A DNA stretch of 64,000 nucleotides, taken from positions 18,781,419 to 18,845,418 of the forward strand of contig OY987243.1 of NCBI GenBank assembly GCA_963920765.1. Direction: 5' to 3'. A program made the translations under genes and the position numbers. Every line of letters starts with the position of its first letter. Position 1 is the first letter of the stretch. Positions 49,201 to 59,139 of the stretch are shown here, piece by piece. Source of the stretch: Ulota crispa (lineage: Eukaryota; Streptophyta; Bryopsida; Orthotrichales; Orthotrichaceae). Under the pieces are notes generated by a model. That model was not told where the DNA came from and searched no databases. It saw only the letters and a list, made by a program, of their open reading frames with translations.

Positions 49201-49757
49201 CTATGAAAATACTGCAAACTTCAGGGGTATCCATGAAAAATATTGCAAACTTCAGGGGTATCCGTGAAATTTTCCCAAAAATCAATTGGCGACCCTTGCA
49301 GCCGTACTCAATTATGCAAAACAGGCTCGGTTATTTACACCGTGCAATAGCTGTGGAGATACAATTCCCCAATGATTATGGAAGACATTTCTACGACAAC
49401 CATGAATTGAAAATCTGTGAGGTTGGAGCACCTACATGTCCAATCTTTGGCAAGGTCCTTGGTCTCCGGTGTGAAGATGAACGTGGACCAACCGCCTTCC
49501 ACCGAAGCCGTCATCACATCCCTGCTCTTGGTCCATACCCACACGGTCTTTGCACTCGTTCCTGCCCGAGCACAAATTCTTGCCAACGCTCTTGAGCTGG
49601 TCGTTCTGGCAGAGAATGAGCTGCTGCGGCCAATGCTGAAGCTCGGGCGCACCAGCACTCCTGCAATTACCAGCAAAGTTGTCAGCAGTGAAAATATTTT
49701 GGATGAAGTGGCCTTAGTTTCTTTTCGAACCAAAAAATGGTTGAGTAGCAAGGATGG
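46249..49757 (-). CDS. 3-dehydroquinate synthase II-like (AroB'-type) plastid protein
   Basis: Homologue of the archaeal/plant DHQ synthase II family, whose archaeal members make dehydroquinate by an alternative route. The function of the plant copies is not established, because plants also have a standard DHQ synthase. Seven exons on -: 49757-49436, 48118-47952, 47630-47463, 47297-47157, 47026-46937, 46740-46506, 46373-46249 (TAA). They join to about 415 residues matching the plant family throughout: [79 protein letters not shown], and the C-terminus [12 protein letters not shown]. The Ser/Arg-rich N-terminus looks like a transit peptide, but the first exon has no ATG in frame. Either an upstream initiator exon exists or the start differs, so the 5' boundary is uncertain. 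Intron 1 is mostly a transposon. Confidence 0.88.
47766..47883. mobile_element. TTCACACT-family MITE in intron 2 of the DHQS-like gene
   Basis: TATGTTCACACTTGGTGTTA is mirrored by TAACACCAAGTGTGAACATA, and the arms stay complementary for about 35 bp (GGAGGGGTATTAGCAA against TTGCTAATACCTCTCC). The element is 118 bp and non-coding. It has the same sequence as the relic at 16927-17024. Confidence 0.8.
48209..49276. mobile_element. GGGAAAATTTC-family foldback with expanded arm, in intron 1
   Basis: The termini GGGAAAATTTCATGGATACC and the inverse ending GAAATTTTCCC are flanked by identical 9-bp direct repeats AAAAATCAA (48200-48208 and 49277-49285). Long terminal inverted repeats and a 9-bp duplication point to a Mutator-like non-autonomous element. 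The central hairpin (48300-48425) contains mirrored CTTCCCTTCTTCCTTTGTGC. The right arm is enlarged by a 30-bp minisatellite made from the terminal repeat itself. The element fills about 1.07 of the 1.32 kb of the intron. Confidence 0.88.
48470..49260. repeat. 30-bp minisatellite, 26 copies, derived from a transposon terminus
   Basis: Twenty-six head-to-tail units of the form TGAAAATACTGCAAACTTCA plus GGGGTATCTA, mostly 30 bp and some 31 bp, with few substitutions (GGGGCATC, AAGGGTATC variants). Each unit equals the sequence that occurs once near the end of the sister elements. High unit identity implies recent expansion. Long frames crossing it on both strands are repeat artefacts. Confidence 0.95.
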
Positions 49758-50267
49758 CTATATGTTTTTTTACAGATGTAAAGTTGGATGCTTTCAACCT
49801 TTCATAATGGTTTTGTGAAAAATTAAAATATCGCATCAGTATCCTAAAAATCGTCCTAAAAATCGTGCTCCTACTGACCTACTTCCTAACCCATGTATAA
49901 AAGCTGGCTACATATTTTACATTTTTTCAAAAAATACTATAGAACGATTAACCACTCCAATTTTGGTGTTAGCAAAAAAGCGATAATTAGCACAAAATAA
50001 CTTCATTGGCTGTCAGTAGCCCATTCTAGGGCACCATGAAGTCCCAAACCCTAATTTTCTTGTTTCTAGTCTGAATCCCAAAAGCTGATTCACAACTCGA
50101 TTTTCAAGAACGAACAGAAATTGGAAGCGTATTGGCTTCACATTTGCTCAAGAGCTACTCAAAATGAGCTGTTGGAGCTGTGAAATCGAGCAACGGAAGA
50201 ATCCAAAACTAGTCAGAGCTTTGCTTGAACGAGCAATGGCTAAAGGCTGCGGCTTTGCACTTACCGA

Positions 50268-50501
50268 ATGCTGTTGCAGAGGAGGTGGTCCGTATTGCGG
50301 GATGCATTGCGGCCTCGCTTTCTCTATCGCGGTTCTCCTCACAATGTGATACTCATGTGGCAACTCCTTCAGATTTATGACTTCCTCGAGAATGCTCCGG
50401 TGGTGATGAAGACGGCGCAACAAGTGCGTGAGAAACGAATGGCGTCAGTCCAGGCACCCGCGGTGAGAGTGCCGAGGATCAGCATTCAGTCGGCGAAGTA
50501 A
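50268..50501 (+). CDS. Possible 77-aa basic protein, unknown function
   Basis: An ATG-started frame encodes MLLQRRWSVLRDALRPRFLY, resembling a mitochondrial presequence, then a hydrophobic/acidic middle (MWQLLQIYDFLENAPVVM) and a basic end. The stop codon TAA lies exactly where the 168-bp tandem repeat begins (AAGTAAGCACC), so the 3' end may have been altered by the repeat, or the GTAAGC there could be a splice donor. An overlapping ATG frame at 50164-50349 is an alternative. AAACCCTAA lies about 220 bp upstream. Not recognised as any family. Confidence 0.35.
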   Translation: MLLQRRWSVLRDALRPRFLYRGSPHNVILMWQLLQIYDFLENAPVVMKTAQQVREKRMASVQAPAVRVPRISIQSAK

Positions 50502-51400
50502 GCACCAGTGATCCCAATTGTGCTTATTACTTTTAGCACAGGTGGCTAAAAACTCTGCGAAAAGTTAAAATTGTCAAATTTAAGACTGAAAAGTTTACAT
50601 GTTTTTTTAGCTGCATGAAAATTTTGTTAGTAATCCTGCAAAATTTAGCCAGTTTCAAGAACGCTGATAAGCACCACAGATCCCAATTGTCATTATCACC
50701 ATTAGCACAAGTGCCTAAACATTCTTGCTAAAAAGTTAAAATTTTCAAATTTAACACTGGAAAGTTTACATATTCTTCTAGCTGCATGAAAATTTTGTTA
50801 GCAATCCTGCAGAATTTAGCCAATTCAAGAACGATGGTAAGCACTAGTGGTCGCAATTGTGATTATTGCTTTTAGCACAAGTGGCTAAAAACTCTGCTAA
50901 AAAGCTAAAACTCTCAAATTTAACATTGAAAAATTTACATATTTTTTTTAGGGAAAATTTCATGGATACCTAAGAAGTTTGCAATAATTTCATAGATACC
51001 CAGGCTTTTCCAGAAATTTCACAAATACCCTTGGATCATAATTCTCAGGAGTTTTTTTTTGTTGTGCATGTCACTTTCCTTCTCTTTTTGTGCACACACT
51101 ACTTCTTTCTTGTTACGCATGCGCATAAGGAAGAAAGAAAATGGCATGTACAACAAAAAAAAAGCACTTGAAAATTTTGGTCCAAAGGTATTTGTGAAAT
51201 TTCTGAAAAAGCAAGGGTATCTATGAAATTATTGTTAACTTCATGCATGGGTATCCATGAAATTTCCCCTTTTTTAGCTGCATGAAAATTTTGTTAGCAA
51301 TCTTGCAAAATGCCAATTTCAAGAATGCTAGTAAGCACCAGTGATCCCAATTGTGATTATCATAAGCAAAGTAAATAGCTAAAAACATAACCTACTTTGT
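50497..51400. repeat. 168-bp tandem repeat, three units plus a fragment
   Basis: Units start with GTAAGCACCAGTGATCCCAA at about 50497, 50665, 50832 and 51330. Each contains AGCACAAGTGGCTAAAAACT, a TTTACAT...TTAGCTGCATGAAAA block and ends AATTTAGCCAGTTTCAAGAA. The third unit is split by the MITE at 50951. Related single fragments occur near 1980-2070, 5470-5620, 7880-7950, 9120-9200 and 30000-30130, so this is a dispersed repeat that became tandem here. Confidence 0.85.
50951..51269. mobile_element. GGGAAAATTTC-family foldback inserted in the tandem repeat
   Basis: It starts GGGAAAATTTCATGGATACC and ends with the inverse GAAATTTCCCC. It interrupts the third 168-bp unit at its poly-T. The two preceding units show the unoccupied site (TTTACAT...TTTTAGCTGCATG), and T-rich duplicated sequence ending TTTTTTAG lies on both sides. 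The interior hairpin matches the other copies. Confidence 0.82.
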
Positions 51401-51695
51401 CAATATTTCAAATTCAAACATGGTCATAGTCACTTTCTTGATATTTTGTGTAGGTTTTAACCCCTACACGCCCAAGGTTGTTTTGCTTATTTTTGGGAGT
51501 AAGTTTTGAAGTTTCTCAATTATCTTTGTAAGATCATCTTTAAAAATCAAAACAAAATTGTAGATGTAGGGGTCTTGAACTTCAAGGCTTTTAGATGGTG
51601 CTACCAAATGAATCTTAGAAAAGGTCATGCAGGTTTTAAGATAGTCTATATGTGATTGAAGGTGGATGAGTATGGAATTTTTTGGTTTTTTTAGC

Positions 51696-52093
51696 TAAGG
51701 TAAACACACCCATAAGTGTGGAAATAAGGGTTTTGGAGTAGGAAAAACAATTAACTAACTTTGAAAAAATACTGTAAGTTAGGAAATGGAAACCAAAAAT
51801 ATTGGCATCAATTTCAAGTTTCCAACTACAAGCATCTGTTCACAAAGATTTTTCAAAGTCCAAAATCACTGAAATTGTAGGAACCATGTGTAAGAGATGC
51901 TAATCACAAGGCTTGTTGGTTCTTAAATAGTGAGATGGGTACTCAAAACCTCATGCTAGTCACTCACAACCATCACTTCATCACCCATAACCATCACTCA
52001 TTCACCCACAACCATTTGTTTTTTTATTGATTAGCCCTGCCACTGTCAAGTGACGGGCATGGGGACGCAATGCTTATGGATGCTGCTAGCTTA
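51696..52093. mobile_element. TA-AGGTAG family element, third copy
   Basis: TAAGGTAAACACACCCATAA at the left, and a right end reading back TAAGCTAGCAGCATCCATAA, with TA borders. The body aligns with 40966 and 41944, including AAGAGATGCTAATCACAAGG. It is 398 bp and non-coding. A lone TTAACCCCTACACGCCC motif at 51457 may be another decayed TTAA-family end. Confidence 0.75.
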
Positions 52094-52296
52094 CCCAAAA
52101 TTTCTAATGCAAACATGGCAATTGTTGTGTACAAAAATGGGAAACAATCACTTATGATGGTTTATTGTTTGTTGTTATTACCTCAAAACTAATGACTACC
52201 CTTCCAAATTCATGACCATAATTTCATAAATGAACATGCAATGCAATTTTCTAAGTTTAATGGTCATCCAATAAATACAAAATTTGCCCTTCTTCT

Positions 52297-52366
52297 TAAC
52301 CCCTAAATGCCAAAGGCACAATTTTGGTGTTTTTAACACTGATATCCGTGGGTATTTAGGGGTTAA
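52297..52366. mobile_element. TTAA/CCCCTAAA-family mini-element with both TTAA sites
   Basis: TTAACCCCTAAATGCC and GGTATTTAGGGGTTAA bound a 70-bp element. Both flanking TTAA copies are intact, the best example of the duplication in this window. It aligns with the relic at 18740. Confidence 0.8.
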
Positions 52367-52466
52367 GGGTTCCTAAACATGGTTTAATGCGGTGGATTTA
52401 ATAAAAAGTATGGTGAATTTTGGGATTCCCAAAAAAGTGTTGTTCTCATATTAAAAACACACCTTA

Positions 52467-53872
52467 AGGTGCGTTCACACTAGGTCTTACACCAAGAGAA
52501 AGAGTAGTGTTAGGGCAACATAGAAGGTGATGTGTTCACACTCACTTGTAGATTTAGTGCCAAACCTACATGGAGGGAACTTGGAGGGAACTTTGAGGGC
52601 GGTGTTTGATCTGAATGTGGCGTATTAACTTTGGGAATGTTGGGAACTTTGAGCTTTTACATAAATGCAAAATCTTACAAAAATGATCATTTCCGACTTA
52701 TTCATGCAGTCTTTTGTAATGGCCTTGATTGGCAAGAGCTACCAAAGACCGGTGTCTTTTTGACAAGAATTCCTTCTTCACTATTGATGACTTCATAAAA
52801 CTGCTTCATTTTGCTATGTTAGGTGAGGTCTCCCTTGCACTTTCCAATCATTTGTTGTTTTTGCATTGCACAAGCATTGTATTAAACATAGTCGCATTGG
52901 TTGAGATTGTTGATGTTCATGTATTTCAACGCTCAGATTTTATTTAGTACGGTAGGATTTTTATTTATTTATTACACAATGGTTGTCAAAGATGGAGAAC
53001 CACATGCGTGCGTTTTTTTTCAATGCTCCTACTTGCCCTTTTGCAATGCTAATAGACAATGTGTTAGTAATTTTTGAGTTCTTGAGCATTAAGATTTCAT
53101 ATTGATTCTTGTTTTTGTTGTGCATTCTAAAATCCAATAGAAACAGTGCACCCTCAAAACACAAACCCACATAACCAAACATTTAGAAGGTAAGAAACCA
53201 AAACCTCCTCAAGCGCGGAAACCCTTGTGCAACTAAAACTGATGAAAAATCCAAACAACAAAGCTCTCTTCAAAATTGCACTCACAAAAAGGGATGGACC
53301 AAGACAAAACCTATCTCCCGGAGGTACACATGTTAGGAGGCACACATGTTAGGTCACCAATCAGCAACCTCATACACAAAATTTGAAACACAACTCCCAC
53401 AAACAAAAATTGATCATTCACTTCACCTCCACACACGTTTGGCACCCTTCTACCAATTATCAACATCACAACTTGATCTCAAACAAGCGCCACCACAACA
53501 ACACGCTAAACAATCTACGAACAAATTCGTGCGCTCTCGTGCGGTCTCACAGAGCAACACAGCAGCAGTAGGAGCGGAAATTGGAATAGTCAAGCCTTGC
53601 AAAAAAAAAAGGATCGCCCACAGAAACTGGAAATCCCAGCAACCGGACAGGCAAGAAACTTCTGTGTGAACACCATGAAGATATTGCGATAATTACGAGT
53701 CGTGGGGAGACTTATAAAACCCTATGTAAACACGTCTTTCCGGCTTGTCACCGGCTTGTCACCCCTCAACGAAATACCAAGCCTCGTGTCACCAGGCGGT
53801 GTGAAATGGTCCCTATTTCAGTTATTACGTGCTTCCAACGCTTTTTCCCTTAGACCCAGTGTGAACCTACCT
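52467..53872. mobile_element. 1.4-kb PIF/Harbinger-like TIR element, no transposase seen
   Basis: The left end AGGTGCGTTCACACTAGGTC and the right end, read inverted as AGGTAGGTTCACACTGGGTC, differ at few positions. TTA lies at both borders (52464-52466 and 53873-53875). The ends share TTCACACT with the MITEs at 38079, 47766 and 16927. The interior has only short frames and I recognise no transposase, so it is non-autonomous and may carry captured sequence. Confidence 0.75.
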
Positions 53873-53875
53873 TTA

Positions 53876-54703
53876 GTTTTTGCCAGCTATCGAATGCTCT
53901 AGAGTTGAACCGTTATGTTCAAGAACAGTACATAATAAAAACATAGTCGCACATATGTAAGAGTGGTTTCCCTTAGTATCCAAAAAAGTTGCCAGAGAGG
54001 CACAAAAAACTATTTGCACAAGTAACAGTATTCCATCCATACTCAACGAGTACTCTCGGAAAAAACATCAAACGGGATCCCCAAATGGTGCCAGGACGAA
54101 CGCCCGCAGATTGTAAAAACGAGATCAATGCTGAACAAGGAATTCAAATCGCAGATTTACCAGACGTGGCATCGACCGCAAGGTTACATGTACTCAACAA
54201 AACGTCGTCTTATTGCACATACCAAAAACCGGATATTACTTTACGAGAAATCGCCCGCTTTGGCTAAGGAGTGAATGAACGCAGTAAATGCAATATATTC
54301 TATATACCGATTAAGAAGATTTATGGACCTATTTGAATAGAATAATACTGTACGTTGAAGATAGCAAAGACTCCCTTTGATATTTCAAATAGCTTTAGTC
54401 CTGCAGACGTCTCATCATTTCACTTTGAAACGAATCCAGTTAACATACCTAATTCCCAACTCAAGCATGCAATCGCAAAATCATACAAGAAGGCGAAGAG
54501 TTGAATGAAATTTGGGTCAATTAAATGACCAACACCGTCTGCTATACAAACATGAAGACAAATGAAACGGATTTACTGTCAACGTGCATCACATTGACAA
54601 TGTGAAGCTTTACTCTAAACTGTTAGAAAAGTCATGTTCTTTCTTACAACCTGCAAAACTGAAGAACTTTCTAGTCTTAACGTTCTCCAAAATAAAAGCT
54701 ATC
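53876..54703. other. Spacer and LEA 3' UTR
   Basis: Lies downstream of the - strand LEA gene, so the part next to 54704 is its 3' UTR. No other gene, repeat or RNA is recognised. The frame at 53989-54267 has no supporting feature. Confidence 0.45.
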
Positions 54704-57700
54704 TTATCTGGCTGCATAATCGGCAACTTGTCCAGCAGTAGCGCGCCTCGTCTCGGAGGTGAATTCAGGCTCCTGAGTCTGGAATGAGCCAGCTGACGCT
54801 CTGTCGCTAGCAACACCGGCGGTGTCAGCCGCTTTCCTCATAGCAGCCTCAAGTGCACTATTCCCATCATTACCAGCTCTGTTTGCTTCTTCACGAGCAG
54901 CATCAGCAGCATCCTGCGAGGAATGCTGGATGCTCTCCAGTACTCCGGCAGCCTTCTGCCTCAATCCACCCCAGGAAAGGCCGGCACTATGAACAGTTTC
55001 ATCATGAATCTCTGCAGCACCCTTTCGTGCATCCTCCGCAGCCTTATCCATAGATTCCTGGACTTTATCACTGACAGGAGTCTTGGATCCCGTGGGGTCG
55101 AATGGTGAAGATGCAGCTGATGTGTTATGAACCGACGCGCCTGCTAAACTCTCGGAAACAACATTCCTATCTTGAACTGTGTCAAAGGTATCAGCCGTCT
55201 CGTTGGCAAAGCTCTCCAGCATCTGGGACGCCTTCAGCTTCCATCCTGTAACAGGCTCATGGTACTCTGCAGCCTGTGGCTTATCGTGAGTAGTATCCCA
55301 CGGAGCTGAAGCCTCGTGCGCACCGACCTTGTTGGTTCCCACGGTACTCTCTGACAAACTCGCCCGGTCAGCTGAGTCATTGAACGTATCTGCAGTTTCG
55401 TTTTGTGCGCTTCCCAAAACCTGCGAAGCTTTCTGCTTCAAGTCACTCCAATTCACGAGATCATGACCGCTCTGATGATCTGCATGACTCTTGTCCTTCG
55501 TTGCGTCCCAGGTTGATCCAGAGCGATCAACATTGCGAGATGTCACCCCTGCTGTACTCTCAGAAAGCGCACTTCTGTCTTGCGTTTCGCCAAACGTATC
55601 AGCTGTCTCGTTTTGTGTGCTGCTCAAAAACTGGGAAGCCTTCTGTTTCGCACCACCGTCTCCAACATCGGCAGGCTTAGTGTCTTGGTGGCCCCCAAGA
55701 AGCTGCGATGCCTTCTGCTTCAGACCATCGAAGCTCAAGAACGGTCCCCTTTTGTCCTCGGTGGTTGCTTTGTCCTGAACGGCATCGGCGGTGTCACGAG
55801 CTTGATCCTTGGTGGAATCCCAGCTGGAACCAACCTTGTTCTTAGCATCGTCAACGCTCTTTGAGGCATCGCTCTTGGTGGAATCCCAGCTAGAACCGAC
55901 CTTGTTCTTTGCATCCTCGACGCTCTTTGAGGTATCCCTCTTGGTGGACTCCCAGGAGGAGCTAAGCTTGTTTTCGGCATCCTGGGCAGTGTCAGAAACG
56001 TTCTTCTTGGTAGCATCCCATGTGGATGCGGCCTGATCCCCAGCTTCACCCGCCTTCTTCTGGGTTTGGTCAACTGTTTCATTCGTCTTGTGCTCTGCAG
56101 TGCCCAGAATGTTCGATGCTTTCTGCTTCATCTGCTCCCAAGCCGAAGCTGTGGACCCAGTAACATCATGTGAACGATCTCTAGCAGCATCACTAACTTC
56201 GTCCCTCGCTGCAGTAGCTTTGCTTCCCGCAGTATCAGCGGTCTCTGAAGCCTTCTGTTTCGTAGCGTCCCACGTCTGGCCAACACTGTCCTTGGTTTCG
56301 TCCTTCTTCTGACTCGCCACTCCTGTGAGTTCACTAGTTTTCTGCTTCGTAGCATCCCAAGTCTGTCCAATGCTCTGCTTCGTCGCATCCCATGTGGAAC
56401 CAGTTCTATCCACTGCCTCGTCTTTAGTATCTGTCGCAGCATCAGTGACCTCACCAGCTTTCTGCTTCGTAGCGCCCCATGTCTGAGCAGCATTGTCCTT
56501 TGTTGCGTTCCAAGTAGAGCCAGCTCTATCCTTCGATTCTTCTTTAGTATCGTATGCTGCATCCGTAGCCTCACCAGCTTTCTGCTTTGCAGCATCCCAC
56601 GTCTGACCAGCGTTGTCTTTGACTTCGTCCTTCTTGTTTTGAGTCACACCAAGGATATTACTAGCTTTCTGCTTGGTAGCGTCCCAAGTCTGAGCGGATT
56701 TTTCCTTGGTAGTCTCCCAGGTAGATCCAGCTTTATTCTTGGTGTCCTCCGTCATATCACGCGCTGCGCCAGAAGCCTCGTCAGCTTTCCGTGCGGATGC
56801 GTCCCATGCTTGACCAGCGCTGTCTTTGGTTTGCTCCTTTTTATCTTGAGCTGCACCCGTGAGTTCACCGACCTTCTGCTTCGTTGCATCCCAAACTCCA
56901 GTCGCGCGATCCTTAGCAGCGCCTGTGTAATCATCAACAACTCCCTTTGCACCCTCGACAGTCTCTCCGGTCTTCCGTGAGGCTGTGTTGGCTGTATCGG
57001 TACTAGATTCGGTGATTGATTTTGAGGCCTGATCAAGATTTCTCTTTGCTTCTTCAATGTAATCGTAGGTCTTATCACTTGTGGCACCATACCTGAATTA
57101 CAGTCAACAACAATTACATCAGAATTGATGTAACAAAAAATCACAGCGAGAAACACCTGCCGATTTACATCGATGGTTACTTTCTTCACCAAGTAGTTTG
57201 CACTTGGGAATGTGAGTTCCTGTTAAAATTTATCATTCATCAGCATGAGGAGTTTACATCGTACACCTTCGGGCTCAAAACATTTAAAATACTATCATCG
57301 CTTGTCAATTGCCTGCCCTTCTCTACAAGACAAAGTAAAGAAAGCTGACATAATAGCAAGAGGCAATGACTCCATCCCGGTAGCAATATCGTTCATTGCT
57401 CTTCTGATACTATAATTAAGAGAAAGATTACCGGACAACAACTTCTTCGGGCTTTTGCGAACGAATGATATTCCACTTGTTGAGAGAAGTACTAACACAA
57501 GAGCCACATCAACGACCTCTAAATCAACTGCGAAAACTAATTGAACCAATAACCTTTCCCACAGCATACTCAACCTTTCCTAATGACACCACCGCATTGA
57601 AATAGGTGAATTATAAGAAAACTCGAATGTGTGCACAACTTGATATGTAGGAATCATCCGATCGGATGTGAACAATGCACATAACATGACATCTGAGAAT

Positions 57701-59139
57701 ATGCAATTATCGAGTGCGCCATTTAAGAGGATTACGTGTATTTCTTACGAATACTCTTTTCATGATCTCATAGAAATCATATTTCGGATATTCTGTATGC
57801 AAACTCCGTTGAGCATGCATGAAACATTGGCGAAAACTTTTACCTCTCTTGAGAACCGCTCTGCACATCTCGAGCTGTTCTTCCGACAGCATCCGAAGCT
57901 TGGTTTTTCGTATCTGTTGCAGCATCTTTCGTCCGCTGAGTGGCATCAGCTGCGCGATTGTACTGATCTCCAGCAGTGTCCTTCGTGCGCTGAGTGGCGT
58001 CTCCCACATAGCCAGCTGCCTGATTGTACGTATCCGCAGCGGAGCCCTTTACATTCTCAGCAGTTTCATTCACCGACTGCTTAGACTTATCATACTGGCC
58101 CACTGCACCATCTTTCAGACCAGTAAGCTTATCCTTCGCAGCCCCTGCGTACTGCGAAACGGTATCCTGCATCACGAGATCATTCACAAAATGTCAGCAT
58201 CCAATTTTCAGAGCTCAAAGTAGACATCTTATTCGCCCAGGGTACATATTATAGCATGTCTTCATACAATCAGCTTAGTATATCATCCGTGTAAACTAAC
58301 TCAAAATCATTACGAAATAAGGCTCAAGGATCATATTCTCTTCTCTAGTGAAATTACAGCATATTTAAAATGTAACACTGTCTTTGCTCTAAACCCCGAC
58401 GACCCAAAGATTCATGGTTTAAAGATAACCTATAATATTAACGAAATTTGTATGATCTTATTCATATCACCAACATCAGTGAAGATACTTCGATCAAACA
58501 AAAAACATGTTCATATGCAACCTACTCACAGCTACGCAAATAAACTTTAGAATAAAGAACTTGCAAACACAACAACAATAAAAGAAAAGAAGCAAAACGA
58601 AAGGCCAGATTTCAGAATCTTGATCTTTCCAGGCCTGAACCACGCATCAACGCGTAAAGTATATATGACTAGGTCAACAATAACCATTCATCACAGACTT
58701 TTTCGATTATAGTAGAATGGTAAGCATAAAATAATAAAACTCGGAAGAAGCTTACAACGACGGAGTTCTTGGTCCGGGCAGTGGTGTCAACGACATCATC
58801 TTTAGCAGCAGCAGCCGAGTTCACAGCATCATTTTTAGCAGCAGTAGCAGAGTTCACAGTATCATTTTTAGTAGCAGTAGCAGAGTTCACAGCATCATCT
58901 TTGGCCGCCACAGCAGTATCCGCAATCTGTCCGCTTTTCTGCTTCGTATATTCTTTGGTGGATTCGTATCGATCCTCGGCACCCTTGAGCATAGACAGCC
59001 CCTCCTGCTGCGCGGCGCCTTTATATTCCTGAGCAGCCTCCTTGGCAGCCGCTGTGCCTTTCCGCCCACTCTCTCGGGCTTCATCTCTCAAACGGATAGA
59101 CTCCTCCCGAAGCTCAGATTGGTTCTTCGATGTCGCCAT
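54704..59139 (-). CDS. Large group-3 (LEA_4-type) late embryogenesis abundant protein, 1031 aa
   Basis: Hydrophilic desiccation-tolerance protein, disordered in solution and helical on drying. Three exons on -: 59139-58756 (ATG at 59139), 58166-57844, 57092-54704 (TAA). Phases agree (0 and 2). The whole protein is built from Ala/Lys/Glu/Asp/Thr-rich amphipathic repeats. Early ones are of the KDDAVNSATAAKN type, later ones centre on TWDATKQKA followed by a spacer such as GQTWDATKQKASE. I count about 16 Trp-centred units. The C-terminal third alternates KQKASQ(V/F/M)L blocks with NETADTF...QDRS segments, suggesting a second longer repeat. There is no signal peptide, membrane helix or Cys pair, so a cytosolic or organelle-peripheral protein is likely. 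It is much longer than typical LEA proteins (150-450 residues), presumably by internal duplication. The - strand codon repeats create long meaningless frames on +. Confidence 0.93.

Noticed and set aside
48470-49260. Regular repeats resembling a CRISPR array
   Set aside because: Units are head-to-tail with no unique spacers, in a plant nuclear context, and the unit derives from a transposon end.
48311-49595. Long open frames on both strands (up to 217 codons) across the 30-bp array
   Set aside because: The 30-bp period keeps frames open; the translations are the repeat unit read in different frames, and they sit in an intron within a transposon.
50164-50349. Cys-rich 61-codon frame (MSCWSCEIEQRKNPKLVRAL...) as a zinc-binding protein
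   Set aside because: Cys spacing fits no known motif, and the frame overlaps the alternative 77-codon frame; neither has independent support.
55405-56980. Several + strand and alternate - strand frames over the LEA exon
   Set aside because: Shadow frames of a repetitive coding exon whose - strand frame is continuous for 795 codons.
54704-59139. Tail-fibre or apolipoprotein-like identity for the LEA repeats
   Set aside because: Trp-centred Ala/Lys/Glu repeats, plant introns and absence of a signal peptide fit group-3 LEA better.
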